DNA from: Candidatus Aminicenantes bacterium UBA4085
GTDB taxonomy: Bacteria > Acidobacteriota > Aminicenantia > Aminicenantales > UBA4085
Length of the DNA stretch: 31,900 bases
Direction of reading: 5' to 3'
NCBI GenBank assembly: GCA_002383325.1
Contig: DFYJ01000026.1
Span: 1-31,900, forward strand
In this document: positions 8,644-16,174 of the stretch, piece after piece
Layout of the letters: every line of letters starts with the position of its first letter
Numbering within the stretch: position 1 is the stretch's first letter
Translations under genes and position numbers: made by a program
Notes under the pieces: generated by a model
Seen by the model: only the letters and a program-made list of their open reading frames with translations
Databases searched by the model: none
What the model was told of the DNA's origin: nothing

Positions 8644-10635
8644 ATGTCAAAAAGAGGATGTCTCATCTTCCTGATCGCGGCGTCGCTGACCGGCGCGGTA
8701 TCCGGTCCGGGGAGGTCGGCCTTCGGCGGCGTTCTTCCTTCCGGCCCCCAGGATCCCGCCATCGAGCATGCCATCCTCACCCGGTACGCGCCCGGCGGGA
8801 AGCTGGCCGTCAAAGCCGCCGTCCAGGACGGCGCCGACTGGGTCACGCTCTACTTCCGTGCCCCGGGCCTGCAAGCCTTCCAGGCTCGGCCGATGGCCAA
8901 GGCCGGGGACGGCCCCGAATACTCCGTCGACATCGACACCTCCACCCTGACCGCCGACGGTTTCGAATACTACATCGAGGCGGAGAAAAACGGCCGTAAG
9001 GCTACCGCTCCCGGGGGCGGCGCGGCTGAGCCTGCCGCTGTGAAGCCCGAGGGCGGGGACCAGGCACCCCGCATTCCCGAAAACCTTCCCCCGCCCCAAG
9101 CCGAGGAGGCCAAGCTCAGGCTTCCCATCCATGCCAACGGCAGCGCCCAGGGCACCCTCCATGAACAGGTATCCGGTACGGCCTCCGCCAGCCCGGCCGG
9201 GAGCGGCAACATCCAGATCGGATTTGAGTCCGCCATTCCCGGCAAGTCCGGCCTGCGCATCGATTCCAACTTCAGTCTGACCAACGCTCCGCCCGCGAAC
9301 GGCGAGTCGGTGAACCTGTCCAACATGATGATCGCCCTGACCTCGGGGAGCCACGCCCTGCGCATGGGCGACATCGCCATCAACGAGTCCGAGTACACTT
9401 CTTTCGGTCTGGGCCGCCGCGGCATCGAGTACGCCTTTGACAACCGCAAGCTCTATCTGCACGCCTTCGACGTCAGCTCCCAGCAGGTCCAGGGATTCAA
9501 AGGCATCGGCATTCCGGCCCGGGCCGTCAGCATCATGGGCGGAGCCGCGGGCTTCCGCCTCTTCGGCGAAGCCCTGTCGCTGCGGGCCGTCTATGTGACG
9601 GGCAAGGACGATCCCTCCCTGGCCGCCAACGCCGCTGTCTCGTCCTTCCTCCAGAGCCGCCGGGGCGACGCCTGGGCCGTCCTGCAGGAGACGTCGCTGT
9701 TCAAGAGCGCCTTGAAGCTGAAAGCCGAGTTCGCCCGCAGCAACTACGACGGGGATACCGGCGATTCCGCCGCGGCCGTCCCCGACAGCGCCTGGAGCGC
9801 CGGCGCCAGCCTGAGCCTGGGCCGCCTGAGCCTGAACGGCACCTACCGCTTCATCGGACGCACCTTCAACTCCATCGGGCTTCAGTACCTGGCCAACGAC
9901 CGGCAGGGCCTGGACGCCAATGTCCTGCTGGCCCTGGGGCCGTTCAGCCTGCAAGGTCAAGTCACCTCCCAGAAGGACAACGTCGAGGGCGACGACGGCC
10001 GGCCCACGACGGAAGGCCTGAACGGGGGCGCATCGCTCAACCTGGCCCTGGGATCCAAGCTGTCCCTGACCGCCGGGGTGCGAGCCTCGGACCAAGAGTC
10101 CCGCCAGGGGGCCGCCGTCGACATCCTTCAGGACACGGCCACTCTGGAGTACTCAGGCGGCTTCAACTGGACGGCCTCCTCGGCCATCAGCCTCAACCTG
10201 ACCCTGACCAGATCCAGCCTGAGCAGCGAAACCAATCCGTCCGGAGACATCCAGGGCACAACCCTGAACGTCGGCGGTTCGTTGCGCGCGGGAGAGGCCT
10301 TGATGATCTCGCCGACTTTCGGCCTGACCCAATCCAAGAACCCGGCCACGGGAGCGGTCGACACGACTCTCAACGCCTTCCTCAACGGCGAGGTCTTCTT
10401 CATCCCCCGGGTCCTGTCGATTCTTCTCTCCGGCTCCTTCAACCGGATGGCCCAAGCGGTCGTCTCGGTCAACCGGGCCGTGGACGCCACCGGCGGGATC
10501 AACTTCTACCTGGGCAAGCTGATTAAGGTCAACAGCCTGTTGCTGACTGTCAGGGGCAGCTACCGGCGCCAAGAGTACGGCGGCCAGCCGGTCACGGACA
10601 CCCGCATCTACGGCCAGGCGGACCTCGCCTTTTAG
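8644..10635 (+). CDS. Outer-membrane beta-barrel protein with N-terminal Ig-like domain
   Basis: About 663 residues. The ATG at 8644 is chosen because AAAGG lies 8 bases upstream and it gives a clean signal peptide (MSKRG then a hydrophobic core to about residue 20). A GTG at 8623 is the alternative. Residues about 40-110 look like an extracellular Ig-type domain (WVTLYFRAPG, then FEYYIEAEKNGRK). A Pro/Ala-rich linker follows to about 150. The rest is a long run of alternating strands (LSLNGTYRFIG, LSLTAGVRASD, LNLTLTRSSLS) ending in DLAF, the terminal Phe typical of BAM-assembled barrels. No specific family is recognised; the substrate or partner is unknown. It is followed after 9 bases by the PKD protein. 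Confidence 0.85.
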   Translation: MSKRGCLIFLIAASLTGAVSGPGRSAFGGVLPSGPQDPAIEHAILTRYAPGGKLAVKAAVQDGADWVTLYFRAPGLQAFQARPMAKAGDGPEYSVDIDTSTLTADGFEYYIEAEKNGRKATAPGGGAAEPAAVKPEGGDQAPRIPENLPPPQAEEAKLRLPIHANGSAQGTLHEQVSGTASASPAGSGNIQIGFESAIPGKSGLRIDSNFSLTNAPPANGESVNLSNMMIALTSGSHALRMGDIAINESEYTSFGLGRRGIEYAFDNRKLYLHAFDVSSQQVQGFKGIGIPARAVSIMGGAAGFRLFGEALSLRAVYVTGKDDPSLAANAAVSSFLQSRRGDAWAVLQETSLFKSALKLKAEFARSNYDGDTGDSAAAVPDSAWSAGASLSLGRLSLNGTYRFIGRTFNSIGLQYLANDRQGLDANVLLALGPFSLQGQVTSQKDNVEGDDGRPTTEGLNGGASLNLALGSKLSLTAGVRASDQESRQGAAVDILQDTATLEYSGGFNWTASSAISLNLTLTRSSLSSETNPSGDIQGTTLNVGGSLRAGEALMISPTFGLTQSKNPATGAVDTTLNAFLNGEVFFIPRVLSILLSGSFNRMAQAVVSVNRAVDATGGINFYLGKLIKVNSLLLTVRGSYRRQEYGGQPVTDTRIYGQADLAF

Positions 10636-10644
10636 GAGCATCCC

Positions 10645-12159
10645 ATGCCGCGCCATCCCAGGCCTTCCGCGCCCGTCCTCACCGCGCTCGCCGTCCTGGT
10701 CTTGGCCGCCCCCGCTCTGGCCACCGTAACCTTCTCGCCGAGCCAGCCCAACGTCGACCAGGCCGTCACCTTCGTTGTCACCACGTCCTTGACCTTCCTC
10801 GACCCGGCCACCGTCACCTGGCAGTTCGGCGACGGCGCCACGGCCTCCGGCCAAGCGACCGTCCAGCATATCTACGGCCGGATTGGGACCTTCAACGTTC
10901 ACTGCCGCTACTGGGCCAGCGGCTTCTGGTTCGACGAGGACGTCCAAGTCCCGGTCATCGAGAATCGCCGGGTGACCGCGACGCCGTCCAATCCTCTCTT
11001 AAACCAGACCGTCGCCTTCCAGGCCTATGGCTTTTTTTCTTCCAGCATCCGCTGGAATTTCGGGGATGGGACGGAGGCTGTCATGGGGGGGGCTTCCATC
11101 AGTCACGCCTACGTCCAGCCGGGCGTCTTCCTCGCCGCGGCAAGGGACAAGGGCGGCGCCGGGTTGGTGGACATCACGGTCGCGGTCACCGTGGCCGTGG
11201 ACACCAGCATCCGCAGCATCACCTACATGCCGGCCATGCCGGTCCCGCTGCAGCCGGTGACGTTCACCGCGGTCAGGTTCTACACGAGCAAGATCCGCTG
11301 GAGCTTCGGCGACGGCAGCTCCCCCGTCTCCGGCGGCGCCTCGATCTCCCATACTTACGCCAAGACGGGCGTCTACACCGTCCAGGCCTGGGACTGGGAC
11401 GGCGCAGCCGGCGGCCCGACCTCGGTCTCCGTCCGGGTCGAGGAGCCCGTTGGGCCGCGGGCCCCCTTCGGCATCTTCTTCCTCCAGCTGCGCTTCGAAG
11501 ACGGCCTGGCCTACAAGGTCGTGCCGCGCGGGTTCTCCGGCCTTCTGGCCTATGCCGACATCAAGTACGAGGGTACGGGCATCCTGCAGGCCCAGTGGCT
11601 GGTGGACGGCATGCCCTTCCGGGTCTTCTCCCAGACGCTGCCCTTCGCCGAGGCGGCGACCTTCGACTCCGGGCGCACGCCTTCTCTGCCGACCCAGATG
11701 ACGGGCATGCACGAGGTCAGTCTGCGGCTCATCTCCCCCTCCACCAGCCTGACCATGCCGGTCATCCGCTATTTCGTCACGGCCGATACGGGAGTGCCGC
11801 CGTTGCGGGGTCTGGCCCTCCAGGTCGCCGCAGTCGAGGGGCTGAAGGGGATGGCCAGCGATCTGCGCCTCGACAGTTTGAAGATCCCTTCCGGGGCGTA
11901 TTTCATCCTCCAGGGCTCGATCACGTACACTCAGGCGGCGCCCTTGCGGTTCGGCTTGCTGCGCGTCCACCTGGGTGATGAGCTGGTCGACCTGCAGATC
12001 CTGCGCGACCTGCGGCCGGGCGAGATCAGGGCTTTCACAACCTCGATCCTCAATCCTTCGCCGGAGGTCCGGACCGTCTACCTGACGCTCTACGACATCG
12101 CCGACCCGAACGCTCCCAAGCTCCTCTATTTGAAAAAGATCGCCATTTTGCCCCAATGA
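10645..12159 (+). CDS. Secreted protein with three PKD domains
   Basis: A 504-residue exported protein. The signal peptide (residues 1-26) ends at ALA. Three PKD domains carry the core motif: WQFGDG (59-64), WNFGDG (137-142) and WSFGDG (219-224). Each is followed by a HxYxxxGxxxV strand, e.g. SHTYAKTGVYTV. From about 270 on there is an unclassified beta-rich region (FLQLRFEDGLAYKVVPRGFSG and onward) that may be one or two further sandwich domains. PKD domains bind proteins or polysaccharides at the cell surface. AGGAG, part of which overlaps the stop of the barrel gene, lies 7 bases before the ATG. The close pairing suggests both act together in the envelope. Confidence 0.9.
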   Translation: MPRHPRPSAPVLTALAVLVLAAPALATVTFSPSQPNVDQAVTFVVTTSLTFLDPATVTWQFGDGATASGQATVQHIYGRIGTFNVHCRYWASGFWFDEDVQVPVIENRRVTATPSNPLLNQTVAFQAYGFFSSSIRWNFGDGTEAVMGGASISHAYVQPGVFLAAARDKGGAGLVDITVAVTVAVDTSIRSITYMPAMPVPLQPVTFTAVRFYTSKIRWSFGDGSSPVSGGASISHTYAKTGVYTVQAWDWDGAAGGPTSVSVRVEEPVGPRAPFGIFFLQLRFEDGLAYKVVPRGFSGLLAYADIKYEGTGILQAQWLVDGMPFRVFSQTLPFAEAATFDSGRTPSLPTQMTGMHEVSLRLISPSTSLTMPVIRYFVTADTGVPPLRGLALQVAAVEGLKGMASDLRLDSLKIPSGAYFILQGSITYTQAAPLRFGLLRVHLGDELVDLQILRDLRPGEIRAFTTSILNPSPEVRTVYLTLYDIADPNAPKLLYLKKIAILPQ

Positions 12160-12250
12160 CGGATCGGGAGCCCGCCGCCCCTTGACTTCGCCTCCCGACG
12201 GAGCGATGATCAAGGCGAGCGAAGGAGGGGATCATGGGTCTTCGGGGTCG

Positions 12251-12316
12251 CACAAAATCTTCTTCATGGACGGAGCGAACAAGATCTCCCTGGACTTGAA
12301 CTACACTGTCCTTTGA
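12251..12316 (+). pseudogene. Decayed 3' end of a paralogue of the next gene
   Basis: In the frame 12251-12316 the last 21 codons read HKIFF...KISLDLNYTVL and a TGA. The C-terminus of the gene at 12333 reads HRIFV...KISTDLRFTVL and a stop. The reading frame, spacing to the stop and most residues agree. Upstream of 12251 I see no continuing similarity, so most of the copy is lost. The stop is followed at once by the ribosome site of the intact copy. This looks like a tandem duplication from which one copy has been deleted. Confidence 0.72.
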
Positions 12317-12332
12317 GAAAGGAGAGAATCTC

Positions 12333-12995
12333 ATGAGCGTTAGAAGAGCCGTCATCGCGCTGTCAATCCTCGCTGTCGCCGTTTCGCTCGCCTGGGGAGC
12401 CGGGCGGCTCCAGCAGGCCGCCAATCCCCTGGCCCAGAGGGCGCAGCAGCTCAAGGCCCCCCTCATCGTCAATATCAGCAAGGTCGTATGCCAGCATGAC
12501 GGGCAGCCGAATCCCGAGATCAACATTTCGGGAATCGGCCTCGGCGCGGCCCAGGGCAGCCGCCGGGTCCTGGTCGACGGCGTCCCGGCCCCGCAATACC
12601 TCCACTGGAGCAGCACCGGAATCACCATCCACGCCCCCGGCGGCGCGCCCACCAAGTGGTACCACCAGTACACCCTCGCCATCGACGACGGGGCCGGTAA
12701 GGTCCTTTCGAACAACTTCAAAGTCCGCTTCCCCATCGATTGGGACGGCGCCAATCCCAGTCAGGCTGCCCCGGGGACGACCGTCACCCTGAACTGCTGG
12801 GGGCCCGGGTCCAGCCAGGGGACCAAGATCCTGCGCATCGACCACATGGAGATGCAGGTGACCGGCTGGAACGGCACCGCCGCGGCCGGCCAGATCCGGG
12901 TGGTCATCCCGGCCATTCCGGCCGGCCTCCACAGGATCTTCGTCATCGACCACGAGGACAAAATCTCCACGGATCTGAGGTTCACGGTCCTTTAA
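12333..12995 (+). CDS. Secreted protein with IPT/TIG-like beta domains
   Basis: A 220-residue protein with a signal peptide (residues 1-23, ending AWGAG). Residues about 44-130 look like an IPT/TIG fold: INISGIGLG near the start, then GSRRVLVDGVPAP, HWSSTGITIHAPGG and YTLAIDDGAG. A second, similar domain (about 132-220) has ANPSQAAPGTTVTLNCWGPG, then ILRIDHMEMQVTGWN and the closing strands. Such domains act in cell-surface or periplasmic binding; no enzyme motif is seen. AAAGGAGAG stands 9 bases before the ATG. Context is a series of exported beta-rich proteins. A remnant of a second copy lies immediately upstream. Confidence 0.85.
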   Translation: MSVRRAVIALSILAVAVSLAWGAGRLQQAANPLAQRAQQLKAPLIVNISKVVCQHDGQPNPEINISGIGLGAAQGSRRVLVDGVPAPQYLHWSSTGITIHAPGGAPTKWYHQYTLAIDDGAGKVLSNNFKVRFPIDWDGANPSQAAPGTTVTLNCWGPGSSQGTKILRIDHMEMQVTGWNGTAAAGQIRVVIPAIPAGLHRIFVIDHEDKISTDLRFTVL

Positions 12996-13008
12996 GGCTC
13001 CGCTTCCG

Positions 13009-13037
13009 TTGACCCGGCCCGCGATTTCCGCTATGGT
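13009..13037 (+). promoter_or_regulatory. Promoter of the ATPase-HTH pair
   Basis: TTGACC (13009-13014), 17-base spacer, TATGGT (13032-13037): five and four of six consensus positions. It lies 50 bases before the ATG at 13087 and 14 bases after the preceding stop codon. Confidence 0.65.
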
Positions 13038-13086
13038 AGCAGTCTATCAATGTCCAACTTTTTGACGTCTTTCCGGCGGACGAGGC

Positions 13087-14031
13087 ATGGCTGACACGAC
13101 GCGCGTCGCTAAAGAGGGCGAGATCTGGGTCGTCGGCGGCGGCAAGGGCGGCACCGGCAAGACCTTCATCACCTCCAGCACAGGCACGACCTTGGCCAAG
13201 AGGGGCCGCCGGGTGGTCATGGTCGACATGGACATCGGCGGCGCCAACCTGCATTCCTTTTTCGGCATCAGCCGGCCGCAGAAGTCCCTGACCAGCTTCT
13301 TCGAGTCGGGAACCCGCCTGGCCGACTTGGCCGTCGACACCGATCTGCCCAACATGTCCCTGATCACCGGCGACATCCACTCCATCGCCTCCGATACCAT
13401 CCGCTTCAGCCAAAAGCTGAAGCTGTTCCGGCAGATCATGAAGCTCAATGTCCAGAACGTCCTGATCGACCTGGGCGCCGGCAGCCACGCCAACACCCTG
13501 GACACCTTCCTGATCGCGGACAGGATGATCATCGTTCTGACGCCCGAGGTCATCGCCATCGAGAACATGTACCATTTCGTCAAGAACTCGCTCTTCCGCA
13601 AGGTCAAGCTGACCCTCAAGGAGTACGGGTTCAAGGAGATCGTCCAGCATATCTGGGACCGCCGCCAGAGCTACGGCATCAAGAATCTCAAGGACCTCAT
13701 CGACTATCTCAAGGACAGCTTCTCCTACATCCGGACCATCCTGGACAACGAGCTGGCCGGCTTCCGCATCCACCTGGTGGTCAATATGGTCCGCAACAAC
13801 CAGGACATCCTGCTGGGGACCTCGATCAAGAGCGTCCTGACCAAGTACCTGGGCGTGCCCATCCTCTACTCCGGCTACGTGGAGTACAACGACGTGGTCT
13901 GGAAGTCGGTCCGGGAACGCAAGCAGTTCATGCTCAATTACACGGCCACGGGCTGCGCCAGGCAGGTCGAGACGGTCGTCGAGAACATCCTCAACGGCCG
14001 CGAAGTCAATGTTCCGGGAGGCTACGCATGA
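13087..14031 (+). CDS. MinD/ParA/FlhG-like P-loop ATPase
   Basis: A 314-residue soluble ATPase of the deviant-Walker A class. The motif KGGTGKT is at residues 20-26 with the signature lysine K20. VDMDIGGANLH (46-56) gives the conserved aspartates, and VLIDLGAGSHANTLDTF near 137-153 is the Walker B region. This class forms ATP-dependent dimers that position protein complexes at membranes or poles or count flagella. The FlhG-like opening and the lack of a chromosomal parB neighbour argue against ParA of a partition system. The C-terminus lacks a clear amphipathic membrane helix. Its stop overlaps the next start by 4 bases (ATGA). Cellular cargo is unknown. Confidence 0.9.
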   Translation: MADTTRVAKEGEIWVVGGGKGGTGKTFITSSTGTTLAKRGRRVVMVDMDIGGANLHSFFGISRPQKSLTSFFESGTRLADLAVDTDLPNMSLITGDIHSIASDTIRFSQKLKLFRQIMKLNVQNVLIDLGAGSHANTLDTFLIADRMIIVLTPEVIAIENMYHFVKNSLFRKVKLTLKEYGFKEIVQHIWDRRQSYGIKNLKDLIDYLKDSFSYIRTILDNELAGFRIHLVVNMVRNNQDILLGTSIKSVLTKYLGVPILYSGYVEYNDVVWKSVRERKQFMLNYTATGCARQVETVVENILNGREVNVPGGYA

Positions 14032-14636
14032 CCGCCGAGGAGCTGAAAAAGCACCTGGACGTCCTGGAGCTGGGGCCCCGAGCCACTTCATCCGAGATCA
14101 AGAACGCCTACCTCCGCCTGCGCAAGCTCTACGGCGGAGACTCGATTGTCCTCGACCCCATCGCCGAGGAGTTCTCCGACAAAAAACGGGCCAAGATCCT
14201 GCAGGAGATCGAGGAAGCCTATGCCGCCCTTCTCAAGGCGGGGCGGGAGCGGGACCAAATCGCCGCGCCGCGGATCGAATCACCCGCCCCGACCTTCCCG
14301 GAAAACCGGCCCGCGGGAGCCGCATCCGCCAAGCCCTCCGGACCGGCCGAGACCGCGCCGGGACCCGTCGAGTCCCCACCCGACCTGGTCTTCTCCGGCC
14401 CCGTCCTGCGGGCCGTCCGGGAGAAGCTGGGCATCGAGCTCCTGGAGATCTCCAAGAACCTCAAGCTGCGCGGCGAGCTTCTCAAGAGCATGGAGGAGGA
14501 GCGCTATGAGGCCCTGCCCGAGGAGATCTACCTCAAGGTGCACCTGAAGAACCTGGCCGGATGCCTGCATCTCAGGCCGGCCAAAGTCGTGGACGACTAC
14601 GTGGCCCGCTACCGGGAGTGGAAGTCCAAGCGCTGA
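14028..14636 (+). CDS. J-domain-like plus RodZ-type HTH protein, partner of the ATPase
   Basis: A 202-residue protein in three parts. Residues 1-72 resemble a J-domain (HLDVLELGPRATSSEIKNAYLRLRKLY) but the HPD motif needed to stimulate DnaK is replaced by GGD (36-38). Residues 73-122 are a Pro/Ala/Glu-rich linker. Residues 123-195 match the RodZ-type HTH_25 domain (LRAVREKLGIELLEISKNLKLR ... SMEEERYEALPEEIYLKVHLKNLA). No transmembrane helix is seen, unlike RodZ. The 4-base overlap with the ATPase gene indicates coupled translation and probably a complex. The HTH may bind protein or DNA. Confidence 0.82.
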   Translation: MTAEELKKHLDVLELGPRATSSEIKNAYLRLRKLYGGDSIVLDPIAEEFSDKKRAKILQEIEEAYAALLKAGRERDQIAAPRIESPAPTFPENRPAGAASAKPSGPAETAPGPVESPPDLVFSGPVLRAVREKLGIELLEISKNLKLRGELLKSMEEERYEALPEEIYLKVHLKNLAGCLHLRPAKVVDDYVARYREWKSKR

Positions 14637-14648
14637 CGCCCTCCCGGC

Positions 14649-16031
14649 TCAATACCTGAACAGCAGCTCGAAGCGGACCCAGGCGTATTCCTGCGCCCCG
14701 GACCGATAGAAATCGCCGGGCCGGAAGTGATCCCAAACCAAATGACCCGACAGGTGCCGGCTGATGTCGTATTGGAGCTTGACGGCCAGCAGGAGCCCGC
14801 GCGACCGGCCGGAGCCGCTCCAAAGGGCGGAAGCGGCCGTCTCTTGGGGGGCCGAAAGCCTGTGCAGGGTCAGAGCCAGGCGGACGTTGTCGGCCAAGCC
14901 GAATTGGAGCCCGGCGAAGAGAGACGCGTAGTTGCTCCAGAAGGCGGCTTTGCCCGTCTCCTTGCCCAGCAGGTAGATGAAGGACTCGCTCCACTTGGGC
15001 CAGCGTCCGAAGACCGGGTCCCAGCCTTCGTAGACGTCGTCCGTGGCCGGATCGTCACCGCTGAGGTAGAGGCCGCCCAGGGTCAGTCCGGCCGGAAGCG
15101 GGAAGGCGGCCCCCGTCTTGCAATCGAGATGGAAATGCCCCCCGAAGCCGCGCCGCGGCGTCGATCCCAGCTTGCCGGACTGGCCGGCGGCCTCCGCCGT
15201 CAGGGACAGGCGGGACGAGATCGGGAGCGCGGCGGCCCGGCCGCCGGCCAGAATGAAGCTCGTCTCCGGGGTCGAGGATGTCGCCTGAGCTCGCTTGTAG
15301 AGAAGGTAGACGTCGACGGGGGCTTTCCGCAGCGAGCCCGAAAAATACCCTCCCACGGCCTGCTCGTCCTGCTCGACCAGGCTCTGGGCCCGGTCGTGGA
15401 TCCGCGGTAAAAACTCGTCGGCCCGCGGCAGAATGACGTAGAAGAGCGAGAGGGAATTCTTACCGCCCAAAGCCCAATCCGTCCGGACGGCGTTGAAGTA
15501 GGCCGACCTCGATCCATCCAAGGGACCGCCGTCCCAGATGATGAAGCCCTCCCCCAACGTGATGTCCTGTCGTCCGGCCGTCACGGTCAGGGGCAGGCCG
15601 AGGGCTTGGGTCCAGCGCAGGTTGAGGGCATCGAAGAAGATCTCATGCGGCTCAAAATTGCGGCCGGCCCGCAGATCGCTCTTGGGATTCAGGTAGTAGC
15701 GGTTCTCGTTCGTCAGGCGGGCGGTGAGCTCGAAGCTTTCGGAGGGCTTCCACCGGAGGCCGAGGCTGGTCCTGAAGCGGACATAGGCGCTTCCGTCCGC
15801 CGCCTGATCGTTCAGGCTGGTGATGTTGTCGGATGACTCCTGGCGGATCCGCTCGATGAAGCTCAGCTTGAGCTTGGGATCGGCCTGATCTTTGGCCGGC
15901 ACCGGGGCGGCCGCCTTGGCCGGCGGCACGGCCTGAGCCTGGGGCGAGGCGGACGATAGGGCCCCTGCGGCCAGGAACAGAAGAGCCGCCAGGCCGGCCT
16001 TTTTCCGTCGGAAATCAATGTTTTTAGACAT
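14649..16031 (-). CDS. Alginate-export-type outer-membrane porin
   Basis: About 460 residues. The signal peptide has a basic start (KNIDFRRKK) and hydrophobic core to about 33, followed by an Ala/Pro/Lys-rich spacer. The barrel matches the Alginate_exp family (AlgE-like). The clearest block is TVTAGRQDITLGEGFIIWDGGP then DGSRSAYFNAVRTDW near 150-185, with many amphipathic strands and an aromatic C-terminus (LLFRY). Proteins of this family pass anionic polysaccharides or small sugars; the actual cargo is not shown here. ATG at 16031 is used; a GTG one codon upstream is possible, and neither has a strong ribosome site. It converges with the HTH gene (12-base gap) and diverges from the DUF5916 gene. 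Confidence 0.85.
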   Translation of the reverse strand: MSKNIDFRRKKAGLAALLFLAAGALSSASPQAQAVPPAKAAAPVPAKDQADPKLKLSFIERIRQESSDNITSLNDQAADGSAYVRFRTSLGLRWKPSESFELTARLTNENRYYLNPKSDLRAGRNFEPHEIFFDALNLRWTQALGLPLTVTAGRQDITLGEGFIIWDGGPLDGSRSAYFNAVRTDWALGGKNSLSLFYVILPRADEFLPRIHDRAQSLVEQDEQAVGGYFSGSLRKAPVDVYLLYKRAQATSSTPETSFILAGGRAAALPISSRLSLTAEAAGQSGKLGSTPRRGFGGHFHLDCKTGAAFPLPAGLTLGGLYLSGDDPATDDVYEGWDPVFGRWPKWSESFIYLLGKETGKAAFWSNYASLFAGLQFGLADNVRLALTLHRLSAPQETAASALWSGSGRSRGLLLAVKLQYDISRHLSGHLVWDHFRPGDFYRSGAQEYAWVRFELLFRY

Positions 16032-16174
16032 CACGGCATCGCTTTATTTATCACATCCCCCGCCGGCCCGCAATCCGGACCGCCGGGCTGGGGGGAACCT
16101 TACCGACCGGAATTGCGTCTTATCAAAAGGAAGCCGGTCGCCCGGCCAGGATCGCCCGACCAGGAGAGTCCGAC

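Noticed and set aside
12234..12299. A 21-codon frame with a strong AAGGAGGGG site, like a leader peptide
   Set aside because: It crosses the paralogue remnant in another frame and its composition shows no signal; the ribosome site may belong to the lost copy.
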